Origin: Marinobacterium aestuarii
Lineage (GTDB): Bacteria; Pseudomonadota; Gammaproteobacteria; Pseudomonadales; Balneatricaceae
Assembly (NCBI RefSeq): GCF_001651805.1
Contig: NZ_CP015839.1
Location: 3,720,001 to 3,784,000, forward strand
Direction: 5' to 3'
DNA: 64,000 nucleotides
Of this stretch, positions 19,124 through 30,300 are shown in pieces. A model generated the notes under the pieces. The model was not told the origin of the DNA, ran no database searches, and saw nothing but the letters and a program-made list of their open reading frames with translations. Each line of letters opens with the position of its first letter. The stretch's first letter is position 1. A program made the translations under genes and the position numbers.

Positions 19124-20950
19124 TTAGGGCCACCAGGCCCAAATTTTGAGGCGCAGCCACTGCTGCAGCGGGTAGGTCCAGATCCAGATCAGCTTGCGGT
19201 CATCCACATCTATCTTGCCGACACCCTCCATGCCCGGGCGCAGCTCCGGCAAGGGTGCCGTCAGTGCCGCCTCGACCCGAAAGAAATTGCCGCCATCACG
19301 CGCCTCGGTTACCGGCGTCACCTGGCTTAGGTCGAAATCAAAGGCTGTTTCCGGCAATGCATTGAGCACCAGGCGGCCCTGCAGACCTTCGCGAATATCC
19401 GCCATGCGGTGTTCATCGACCCACAGAATGACCCGGTAGCTGTCCAGCGGCGCCACTTCAAACAGCACCTCGCCCTGCTCCACGGCACTGCCCAGACGCT
19501 GGCTCAGATCACCACTGACCACCAGACCATCAAAGGGCGCCCGCAGCCGCGTGCGGGACAGCTTGCTGATCACCAGGTCCAGCTCGGCCCGGTTCTGTTC
19601 CAGCTGGGCCTGCACCACCTTGGCTTCGGAGCGGTCGCGATTGGCCACCGCCTCCTCATACTGGCGCTGCAGCTTGGCCTGCTCACTGAGAAAGCCGAGC
19701 TTTTCCAGCGTCAAGTCGCGGTCATCCAGCCGGCTCATTTCCTGCTCCGCCGTCACCCGCTCCCCCGCCTTGACGGCGGCGGTGTCCAGATAGCCCTCGA
19801 ACGGCGCCACTATGGCGCGGCGCACCGAGCCTTCCAGCACGCTGTCCGCCGCCACCCGGTAAGTGCCGGTGGCCAGGCTGAAAAACACCACCAGGGCGAT
19901 CAGCAGCAACAGGCTGAGCTTGCGCCCGGGGTAGCCCTTGCCGAACAGGCGCTTGAACTGGGTCAGGCAGGCCGAGCCCAGCTGCTGATACCAGCGCCTA
20001 TCCTGGCCATGCTTGTTCTTCAGCGCCTCGCCCGACAGCGCCACTATGCTGCGGATACGATCCACCTCGTCCTCAAGAAAAGGCCTGTCGGCTTCGCGCT
20101 CCAGGGTCACGGCACCAAAATAATCCTCCCCCGAATGCAGCGGCACCGTCAGCAGGCGGGCATTGCCATAACTGAGGGAAAACTGCATGTGCTCGCGCTG
20201 CACCAGCATGTTGCCACTGTCGCCGCTGCCGGGGTAATTGATATGGCCGCGCTGTAGCACCGCCTCATCCATGACACCACTCAGGCGCCGGATCAGGTTC
20301 ATTTTCTTGCCGAACTGGGCGCTGTGGGACAGTGCGCTGATCTGCACCTGGGCCCCCTTGCAGAGGCCAAAACTGACGCGGTCACAGCCATGGGCGCTGG
20401 CCAGCTCGTTGACGAAGGTCATGGACGCGGCATTGAAATCCGGCTCTGCCAGCACGGCCCCCAGCAGGTCCACCGCGCCCGACAGGCGTTCAAACTGCAG
20501 ACCCTGCTCCTGGCCACGGTGGCGACGCAGCATCAACTCGATCCAGGCGCTGCCCCACTGCACCTGTTCCATCACCGCGGGCAGGCGCGCACTGGGCACG
20601 CGCAGCGACAAGGCCACCACGCCCACCAGTTCGCCATCCAGGCGCACCGGGAAAGCCACGCCAAAGGCGCCGCTGCCAAGGGAGTGCACCAGGCCCGAAG
20701 CCTCTTCGATGCCCTCCTCTATCAGGGCGGTAAAGTCGGCGTCGGGCTGGGACTTTTCCGGCCAGATGGCGGTGGGCTGAAAGCCTGCTTCAGCGCTGTC
20801 CAGTACCAGGGCGGCCAGATCGACATTGCCGATGCGGGTGCAGATCAATGCCAGCCAGTGCTGGCAGTACTCTTGATGACTGGAGGCGGCGCTGAACTGA
20901 ACCCAGGCCTGGCGCAGGCCATCCTGGGCGGTATCGGAATCTGTTTGCAT
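19124..20950 (-). CDS. GAF-domain / HlyD-like fusion adaptor
   Basis: This 608-residue protein joins a cytoplasmic sensor-like region to a periplasmic adaptor. Residues about 30-330 look like one or two GAF folds (for example VAFPVRLDGELVGVVALSLRV and TVPLHSGEDYFGAVTLERE). A single membrane helix lies at about 343-362 (LSLLLLIALVVFFSLATG). Lipoyl halves flank a coiled coil (about 370-500), with a beta-barrel tail. I use the ATG at 20950; a TTG at 20953 is also possible and the ribosome site is weak. It touches the M50 gene with no gap. A GAF domain could let the adaptor respond to a cytoplasmic ligand, which is unusual for membrane-fusion proteins. Confidence 0.82.
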   Translation of the reverse strand: MQTDSDTAQDGLRQAWVQFSAASSHQEYCQHWLALICTRIGNVDLAALVLDSAEAGFQPTAIWPEKSQPDADFTALIEEGIEEASGLVHSLGSGAFGVAFPVRLDGELVGVVALSLRVPSARLPAVMEQVQWGSAWIELMLRRHRGQEQGLQFERLSGAVDLLGAVLAEPDFNAASMTFVNELASAHGCDRVSFGLCKGAQVQISALSHSAQFGKKMNLIRRLSGVMDEAVLQRGHINYPGSGDSGNMLVQREHMQFSLSYGNARLLTVPLHSGEDYFGAVTLEREADRPFLEDEVDRIRSIVALSGEALKNKHGQDRRWYQQLGSACLTQFKRLFGKGYPGRKLSLLLLIALVVFFSLATGTYRVAADSVLEGSVRRAIVAPFEGYLDTAAVKAGERVTAEQEMSRLDDRDLTLEKLGFLSEQAKLQRQYEEAVANRDRSEAKVVQAQLEQNRAELDLVISKLSRTRLRAPFDGLVVSGDLSQRLGSAVEQGEVLFEVAPLDSYRVILWVDEHRMADIREGLQGRLVLNALPETAFDFDLSQVTPVTEARDGGNFFRVEAALTAPLPELRPGMEGVGKIDVDDRKLIWIWTYPLQQWLRLKIWAWWP

Positions 20951-20990
20951 CAATGGGGTACATTAACCAGAGCGGGCAGGACGAAAACAG

Positions 20991-21016
20991 CCCTGAACGG
21001 ACAGTGTCCGCCAGGG
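20991..21016 (-). terminator. Hairpin in the gap between the DUF3467-like and GAF-HlyD genes
   Basis: CCCTG/CAGGG and CGGACA/TGTCCG form a two-part stem at 20991-21016. On the minus strand it is followed by CTGTTTTCG. It lies in the only larger gap (88 nt) of the downstream genes and could cut transcription after the substrate genes, so that the machine genes are made at a lower level. Confidence 0.45.
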
Positions 21017-21038
21017 CCTTGCGTGTAACAGTGCAGCT

Positions 21039-21365
21039 TTAGTGGCTGGGCTGAGTTTCAGCCTCGGTTGCGGCCGGTACTGCAGCGGTTTCACCCACTT
21101 CGCCAAAGCGTTCTTCGTACTGTGCCAGCACATTGTTCAGCAGGGTTGCCATGCGCTTGGCGGCAAAGGGATTAAGGATGATGCGATCCGACAGTTCGAT
21201 GGACAGTTCCTTCTGCTGTGCATTCCAGGCCTGGTTCAGGCCGAACAGCAGGGTAATTTCTTCCCGGGTACTGGAGACATTACACACATTGGCATAGGTA
21301 CTTTTCATGCGAGAGTCATCCCACTTGATAGTGGGTGTTGCAACTTTCTGCTTGGGCTTGTCCAT
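21039..21365 (-). CDS. Small DUF3467-like protein
   Basis: This 108-residue protein (KSTYANVCNVSSTREEITLLFG, ELSDRIILNPFAAKRMATLLNNVLAQYEERFG) matches my memory of DUF3467, a small family of unknown function. It has no signal peptide or membrane helix, so it is probably cytoplasmic. The C-terminal 20 residues are low-complexity. It starts 18 nt after the giant gene and before the machine genes. A role as a chaperone or adaptor for the giant protein is possible but not shown by the sequence. Confidence 0.7.
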   Translation of the reverse strand: MDKPKQKVATPTIKWDDSRMKSTYANVCNVSSTREEITLLFGLNQAWNAQQKELSIELSDRIILNPFAAKRMATLLNNVLAQYEERFGEVGETAAVPAATEAETQPSH

Positions 21366-21383
21366 GTTTCTTCCTTAAATTGA

Positions 21384-24300
21384 TCAGTGTGTACGGATAT
21401 TACCGGCGGCCTTTTCCCAATCGAGGGTAGCCGCCTGTTTGATATTGTCGTCACCAACGAAGCACTGCTTGGCCTCATCCCAGTGCATCAGATTACGCTG
21501 CTTGTGGCGCAGCGACTCAAAGCTCTGGCGTGCAAGCTTCACAGTACCAGATCGCTCCCCGCTTGCCAGCTTCCATCCGGCCAAACCGGCAATGGCAGCG
21601 GCTGCGGCGCCCGCTCCAGTGTCAGCACTCGGCTGTGCGCCATCAGCGGCCGGGGCTTCTTCCGCGGGTGCAGTCTCAAGCGGTACTTCTTCCTCTACAG
21701 GCTGAGTCGGTGCCACCGACTGCTCGCTTGTATCGTCCGCTGTAGCCTGCGCATCCTCAGTGGCATCCGGATCTGCTTCGGGCGCACAGGCCATCGGCTG
21801 GCCCAGCTCGTCGTAGCACTCGTCTTCGGGGATGTCGCCGTTCTCGCCAGTATCTCCGTTACCCGAGCTTCCCGCCGTGCCGGCCGAGGCACTGCTGTGG
21901 TGCCTGGGCTCGCTTTGGGTGCTGAACAGGCTCTTGCTGCCATCGGCGATAAGGCCGCCATCATCGCTCTCATCTGCGGCCGTTTCAGGTGCGTATACCT
22001 GACCTTTTTCCGATTCGCCGTAGAGCGTGAACTGGGTGCTGGCCAGCAGATCGAGGCTGCCCTGGGCCAGTCGTGTGACAAAGAGTATCTTGCCGGTATC
22101 GGTCTGGGACAGGTCCTTCTCGATGTAGGCATATTCACCGGCCAGTACATCCTCGGACAGTGAGGCAAAGAACAGGTCACTGCCAAAGCCGCCGAGCAGG
22201 ATATCGTTGTCAGCGCCGCCATCCAGCTCGTCATCACCACCGATAAAGAGTTCGGTGGTTTCAGCGATATGCAGCACGCCTTCAACATAGGTGGCGCGGC
22301 CGCCGTCACCGGACAGGAAGTCGTTGTTGGCATCACCGAACAGGAAGTCGTCGCCACCACCGCCGATCAGCACATCATCGCCGTCGCCGCCGTGAATTTC
22401 GTCGCTGCCGCCGATGTCCGACGAAACACTGTCCAGCTGATCCAGCGTCAGCGGATCGGTATCGTTGCTGTTGTACAGCGCCACACCCAGATCCCCCACC
22501 ACGGCATCATTGCCGGCACCGGCCTCGATCAGCTCGTTGCCCAGGCCACCAAAGATCAGATCCCGGCCCGCGCCGCTGATCAGGGTGTCGTTGCCGGAGG
22601 TATCCAGGCTGGTATCGGTGGTCAGATAGCGATCCGCCAGACCCTTGATGTATTCGGCACGGCCATTGTCGCCGAAGATAACGTCATCGCCGGCCGCGGT
22701 TTCGATACGGTCATCGCCGACACTGCCGAAGGCCAGGTTGTTACCGCCCAGCGCGGTTATAAAGTCCGCACCGCCCAGGGTGCTGAGCTCGCTGACCACC
22801 AGCACGCGCTTGTCGCCGGCCAGGTTCAGCTGCACCGTGCCGTTGTCCCCCAGCAGTATGCTGTTGCCAATGCCGGAGTCGATGAAGTCTCCGTGGGTGC
22901 CGCCCATGATGATGTGATCGCCATTACCGCTGTCAATATCATCGATACCGCCGGTGCTGGCATCCACATCGATGCTTTCCAGACGATTCAGTACCCCGGC
23001 CTGGTAACTCAGCAGACCATTGTCGCCAAAGATCAGTGCCTTGCCATTGCCGCTGCTGATCGTGTCCGCGCCACGTCCGCCGATCACCGTTTTGACGCCA
23101 TCACCCAGATGGATAATGTCGTTGCCACCCAGGGTCAGCTGATCGCTGGTCATGCTGACAAGCTGGCCTGACGCAAAGCTCAGGCTGCCCAGGTCGCCGA
23201 TCACATAATCGGTACCTGTGGTGGTGGTGATTTCGTCGCCGCCTGCACCACCGAAGATCCAGTTGTTGCTGTCACTGAGGCTGATACGGTCCGCCGCAGC
23301 ATCGGCAATATGCAGCGTGGAGGCGCCAAGCGCAAAGCCTGCCAGGTAGGTCACCAGGGCGTGGTCACCAAACACCAGGTTATTGCCGCCCGTATCGGTG
23401 ATGATATCCAGCGCACCGCCACCGATCAGGGTGTCGTTGCCGCTGCCACCATCGAGGTTGTCTTCACCGGCACCGGCGATGGATTCGACCTTGGCAATAA
23501 TGCCGGCCCGGCGTGTCAGTTCGTTGCCGGCCGCATCCTGTACCGACCCCAGATCGCCGAAGATCAGGTCGTTGTCGGCGCCGCCGCGCACGGTATCGCC
23601 GCCAAGCCCCGCCATGATCAGGTCATCGCCTTCGTTGCCGTCGATCGTATCGGCGTGGATCGAGCCGTAGATAGTATCGTTGCCGAGGTTACCCTCAAGC
23701 GCGACACCAAAACCCGCCAGCTTGGCGTCGATCAGATCCAGACCGTCTTCACCGCGCAGTGTGAGGCTGGCATTGTTGGCCAGCGCCTGCACGGCAGTCA
23801 TGTCGTCATCCCCTTCCCCGCCCTGCACAGTGGTATGAGCGTCGTCGATCACCGCTTCGATACGGATGCTGTCTGCGTCCATGCCGGCCTGTAGCAGCAC
23901 GCCCTGGCCGAAGGCGCCGCGGTAGTGAATATTGCCGGCGGCGATACCGGTCACCGAGGTGTAGCCGCCACGAGCACCATTGGTCATCAGGATGCTGTCG
24001 GCACTGGCATCATTGATATCGTTGATATGCAGGAAGTTGCTGTCGCTGCCGGCATCGATGATGAGGCTTGAAACTATGCCATCGGTGGTGCCGTTTTCAT
24101 CGCTGACTGTGATGCTGTCGTTGCCGCCGCCGGTATTAACAAACACTTCGGCGCTGGCCTGACCCAGGGTATCCAGCACCTGCACGTTGTCGGCACCGTC
24201 GCCCAGGTTCAGGGTCAGGCTTTCAACATCGTCGTAGCCAATGTGAATAAACACATCTGCGCCTGTCATGCCCGCCACCGAGGTTACGGCGGTGTAGTCG

Positions 24301-27300
24301 CGCTGCTCGGTCTGGAAGATCACCGAGCTCTTGGTCGCTTCGCGGCTGCCGTCTGCACTGACGCTGGCGAACTGGGTCAGATCCAGCGGATCCTGAGCCG
24401 CATCTTCATCCAGGATGCGATATTCATCGTTGAAACTGATGATCTCGGAGATCAGGCTGCTGTCATCGGCAAAGCCCTCGATATCCTGATCAGGCCCCCG
24501 TGCCTTGATGATCTCTACCGCCAGGCCGCTGATTTCCTTGAGTACCAGGTACTGGGCATTGAGCGCTTTTTTCTGCGCTTCGTAGGTGCTGCCCAGCGTA
24601 TCGATCAGGTCTTCAAAGTTCTCTTCCTGATCGCTGTAGGCCTGGCGCAGTGCCAGAAGCTCGTCGGTCTGGGATTCGCTGCCATCAAAGTAGGCCTTAG
24701 CGGCGGTGACCTGAGCCTCCAGGTTTGCCACCAGCGCCTGCTGCTGTACATAGCGGAAATCGACGGTGTAATCCAGATGCACCGTGCGGGTGAACCACCA
24801 GTAGTTGAGCGTGAAGGTGTACTGCGTATACAGGCTTGTCTTGAGGCTGGCGAACTGAGCCACAGCCGCGTCCCGTGCCGCCACCAGCAGCTGGTACTGC
24901 TGCTCATTCAGTGCCGCCAGGGTGACGACATCATTGGCGTCCCGCGTCAGGGACGCGGTCATGGCCTCGTAGCGGGCCTCGGACTGCAGATAGGCGATGT
25001 ACTCTGGGTTATTGGCGACAAACTGCTGCACCGCCGCCTGATTGGCCAGGTAGCTGGCGCGGAAAGTGGCAAAGTCAAAGCCCGGCTCCAGCGCATCCAC
25101 GAAGGCTTCAAAGCGCTCGGCGGCGCGATCCAGCACCTTGATAGCGCGCAGTGTATCGGTAACCACAACCGGCAGATCTTCCATGTCCGGCTGACCGGCG
25201 CTATAGATCAGGAAACTGTCGATCAGCTCGGACGCCGTGGCATAGGCCGCGCGCACCTGGGTGTAGCCGGCGCTGTTGAACAGGGTTTCGAAATCATCGT
25301 AACCCGCGGCGGCGGCGGCCGCGTTCAGAATGGCGGCGAAATCGGCGCCAACGAGATCGGTGTGCAGCTGGTTAATGCCGGCCAGCACCTCGATCAAGCC
25401 ATTGCTGGTATTGGCCGCCAGGGCGTTGTACACCGGCGCCAGTACCATCTGCCTGTCGGCAGCAAAGCCATTGCCGGCGTCATAAGGGTTGAACTGGGCC
25501 AGCAATGTATCGAGATCGGCACTGATACTGGCCAGAGTACTCTGGCTGTAATCATCACTGCCAAGGACGGCGCTGACCTGGGCGATCAGGACATCGAGCT
25601 TGTCATCGTAGATATCGGCGAAGCTGTTGCTGCGCGTCAGGTCAAACTGCTGCAGCTGCGCGATCACAGTGGCGCTCTGCTTGGCCAGTACCGATGCCGA
25701 CAGGTCCAGGTTGACCGCATCCACCGAGGCAATCAGTTCACTGGACAGCGTTTTGCCACCGGCCAGCGGGTCATTGACATTAAAGCCGCGAATATCCGCG
25801 TTGCTCTGGTAGCTATTGTAGAAACTGTTCAGATCGGCCTGGGTGATATAGCTGCCGTTATAGCTGCGCGCCTTGAGCAGGTCCGCGTAGATGTCCTGGC
25901 TGCCCAGGTAATCGTTCACCAGGGTGTCGTACAGCTGGGCAAGGGCCCGGACATTGCTGTCATTGGCCTGGTGTACATTGGTGGACACCAGTTCCAGCTT
26001 GAAGGTTACATCCAGCCAACCGCCATCATCCTCGGTGGCGGTGAAGACGGTCTGGCGATTCTGGTTCAGGGCGCCGTTGATCAGGTCGTAGATATCGCTC
26101 TGGCCCGATGCATTTTCCAGCAACTGCTGCAGGGCACTACGGTTGCCGCTGGCATCCAGGGTGATGTCCTGGGCATTGCCATCATCATCGGTAATATTGA
26201 CCCGACTGCCGAAGTTGCGCAGCCAGTCTTCGGCGACATTGAAACCGCTCTGCAGCCCAGTAACAGCGGAATGGGCCACTATGTCATCAAAGGTGATACC
26301 GAAGATCTCGTAGGAATAGGTGACGCTAAACTGGGCCTTGAGCCCCAGCGCCGACATTCGATCCAGCAACGCATCGTCGATAGCGTTCGATTCGTAATAG
26401 CGCGCCCTTGTGTAGAGCTTGATCTGGTTTTCCAGCAGCTGCTGGTCATTCAGGCGCAGGGTATCGGCAGCCTCGGTCACCGAGGTGGCCAGCTGCGTCT
26501 TGCTGCTGTTCAGGACATCCAGCAGTTGTGCCAGAGTGGCTTCGGATATTTCACCAAGGGCTGTGCCCAGGTCACCCTGGCTGACGGCAAAGGCCGCGTC
26601 CGCGTAAGCCTCGGACGCGCTCTTGAGTTCCGCTTCCAGCAGATCGTTTTCGTCGTCGGTAATGCCCTGCAGGCTGATGGCGCTGGTAATGCGGCTCAGC
26701 TGCTCAAAGCTGGTGCTGTGTTCCAGCAGGTTCTGATCAACGCTGACGTCGGCTGCGCTGGCATCGCCTGCGCGATCCACTTCAATGCTGTCGGTGCCCT
26801 CATCGCCAAACAGGTAGATCGACTGCCCCAGTTGATCGAGCATGCCGTTCTTGCCGACGATAATCTCGTCGTTGCCGGCATTGCCGTGCACGGTAGTCAC
26901 CGCCTGTGTCTGCTCCACGAAGATGCGGTCGCTATTGATGCCGCCCTGCACCTGCAGGCGTCCGGTGAAGAGACTGTTGTCTATATGCAGTTCAGAACCC
27001 TGCACGCCGCCGGTTTCGTCGGTCAGGTTGAGGGTGACTTCATCCATGCCGGTGAAGTGCAAGGCGGCGGCCGCATCAACCCCGTGCAGGGTATCCATGG
27101 CATCGCTGCGAACGCTTTCGATGCTGCTGATGGCACTGGCACCAAACTGCACCCGCAGGGGCGCTGTGGTTTTCAGAGTCAGGGCTGTGAGGTCCTGGAA
27201 GACAATGCGATTGCCCCCCAGGTCATAGACCACGGTTTCCTTGTGCTGCGCCTCGAAGGCCACGGCCACACCGTTCTTGCTGATGCCATTGAGCTGGTAC

Positions 27301-30300
27301 AGGGTTTCACCGGCGCGGGACGGATCCGGGTGCGCCACTATGGTGGTATCCAGCACCAGGCCAAAGTCGGAGGCAAACTGCTCCAGCTCGGCACGGGCAT
27401 AGCTGATGGTGCCATCGGCCTTAAGCGTATTCTGAATATTGAAGTAGCTCAGACCCGCCGGAATCGTTAGCTCCGTCTGGCTGCCATTGGCAATGTTGTT
27501 CAGCAGTTCAGTATCGTAGTAACGATCCTGGAAACGCAGGTAATCGCCGGCGGCACTGGCCAGCAGATCCTGGGCAATGGCACCGGTGGTGGCATTGCCC
27601 AGGACCGTATCGACAAAGTCGGTGGCCGTACTGGTGAGCGTGAAATCGGTGTAATCAAACACCACTTCCTTGCGCTCAAGCTCGACGTTGGCGAAACGGA
27701 TACGGTTGTTGCCGGCCTGGTTATTGACGATAACGCGGTCGTTGGCCCCTTCACCGCCGTCGATCAGTACCGGGGATACGAAGGCATCAATATCGGTGGA
27801 TTCCGGCATGGTGACCTGCAGGGTTACCGCCGGGTTTTCCACCTGGAAGCCGACAATGCGACCGGTCTCATCGATCTGGTAGAACGGCATGCCGCTGACC
27901 GTATCGACGGAGAGGAAGTTGCCGAGCGCATCCTGATCCACCTCGTAGCCTTCCACCGCGGCGTAGAACTGGTCGCGGTTTTTCGGGTAATTGAGGTTGA
28001 TCACCTGCTCGGGGCCGCCGATCTGCACCAGGTCGCTGCCGGAACCAGTCTTGATCACCATATCGCCGATCAGCCCCATATCCACACCGTAGAGGTAGAC
28101 AGTATCGTCGCCGCCGCCGGTGAGCAGCTGCAGGCGCTCGATATTCAGCAGTTTCTGCAATTTGACGCCGGCGCCGTAGATGCGCTGCACGCTATCGCCG
28201 GTCACCGGGTCCCGCTCTACGAAGACGTAGAAGGTATCGCTCAGCACCGTACCGACCAGGGCTACGCTGTCAAAGCCTGCCCCGCCGTTAATAATGATAT
28301 TGGCGTTTTCGACATAGACCAGGGTATCAACATCCACTTCGCGGGTGTCCGCGGTGGGGTCCTGGGACACACCGCTGACCGAGGACACGCCGGAATCCAG
28401 ATCCAGCAGTTCGCCATCGTCATCCAGCGTCAGCAGCGCCTTGATAAAGAAGGTGTCGTTGCCGTTGTCGCCATAGAGGCCGATATCGGCAACGTTGTGG
28501 TTCACCTCGAAGTAGTCATCGCCTTCACCACCAAAGAAGTTGGAATTGTTGACGTTGGCGCCGTCGGTAATCTCCAGCACTATGGTGACTTCCTGGCCTT
28601 CCACCAGCACGGTATCGGTTGTCAGCACCGAGCCTATATAGAACTGGTCATCGCCGGCATCACCGTAAACATCAATCTGGGACTCGGTGCTGTCGGAGAT
28701 AAACTTGTCAGCCTCTTCACCCCCGAACACCGTCACCTGCTCGACGGAGTGGTAGTTGACGACCTGGTAGTCGGCGCCTTCGGACAGGCTGGCTTCACGC
28801 ACATGCATCAGCGATTCTTCGTCATCAAGATCCACCTTGCCAAAGGTATCGCTGGCATCGAAGTGGGCAATCAGCAGGCCGTCGCCATGGTTGCCGTAGC
28901 TGCTCCAGCGATCATCGGTGAAGCGCTTCTCGACATCTTCGGCACGCTTGTAGACGGTATCCAGCTGAATGGTGTCCTGGCCTGCGCTGCCCTTGTAGAT
29001 CAGGGTATCCATGCCGGCCGTACCACCGGAGTCGGCAATATTCAGGTACTGGCGCCCGCTGGCCAGCTGGGCCAGTTCCAGCGTATAGCTGTCGCCACCC
29101 TTGCCGCCATCGAGCAGGCCGCCGCCGGACCAGCCGGTCAGTTCAAACCAGTTGGCGCTGTCAAAACCAGACAGCTCTGCATTCTCGAACAGGTTCGTGA
29201 AGGTTTCGGTTTCATTGCCGAACGTGTTGGACAGACGCTGCGGATCACCCGCTGCGCGCAGGGGTTCGGAATCATCGATCACCAGCTGGGTATCGCTGAG
29301 GATAAAGTCGGCGTCGCGGCTTTCCACCAGCACGTCGACATCACCGTCAATATTGTCATCAGCACCGGTATCGGACTGCTCGTAGAACTGATCGATGCCG
29401 GCACCGCCGGTCATGCGGTCGGAACCGCTGCCGCCGATAATGACATCGGACAGGCTGGCCAGGTTGGTGCCGATGATGCGGTCATCGTCGGCGCCGCCGT
29501 CCAGGTAAATATGCGATACCAGCGCCTGGGTTACGCCCAGGGCATCGATGGAGTCGTTGCCGCCCAGGGTATTGAGGCGCGTCTTGTCGGCGGTTTCCAG
29601 ATCATAGACATCAACGATGACATGACTGGTCGGATTGCCGGCAATGTCCGTGTTGCCATCCAGCTGTTCGTAGCGCATGGCGGTCTGGGTATTGCCATCA
29701 ACCCCGGTGGACTCCACGGTGCTGACCAGGTAATCGTCAGCACCCTGGGTGCCCTCGATCCGCACGCTGTCGATGGCATTGTCATCGGCCACCTGCAGCA
29801 TCTTGAAGTCCAGCGTCTGGGCGGTATCCACCAGATCACCGGCGTCATTGCGCTCCTTCACGAAACGGTTTTCCACCACCAGCGAGCGCTGGGTACCGGT
29901 GCTGAGCTTGACGCTGCCCACGCTGGTCGTCGCCAGGCTGCCGATGACGATATCGTCGGCGCCCATGCCGGTATCCATGCTGAGGATCTCGACACCGCTG
30001 CCACTGAGCGTGATGCCGGCGCTGGCGCCGTGCTGCCAGTTGATATGGGTATCGCCGCCGCTGGCCGATACGACCACGGTATCCACAGCGCCATCATCGA
30101 CGATGTAGTTACTGGTATCGGCCTTGTAGAACTCGTCCGGATTGACGCTGTAGCCGGCCATGAAGATTTCATCATTGCCCTGGCCACCGTCAAAGCTGTC
30201 GGCGCCATCGCCACTTTCCCAGCTCAGGGTATCGTCACCACTGCCGCCCAGCACAATATCGGCGCCTGTACCGGCAATGATATGGTCGGCGTCGGCACCG

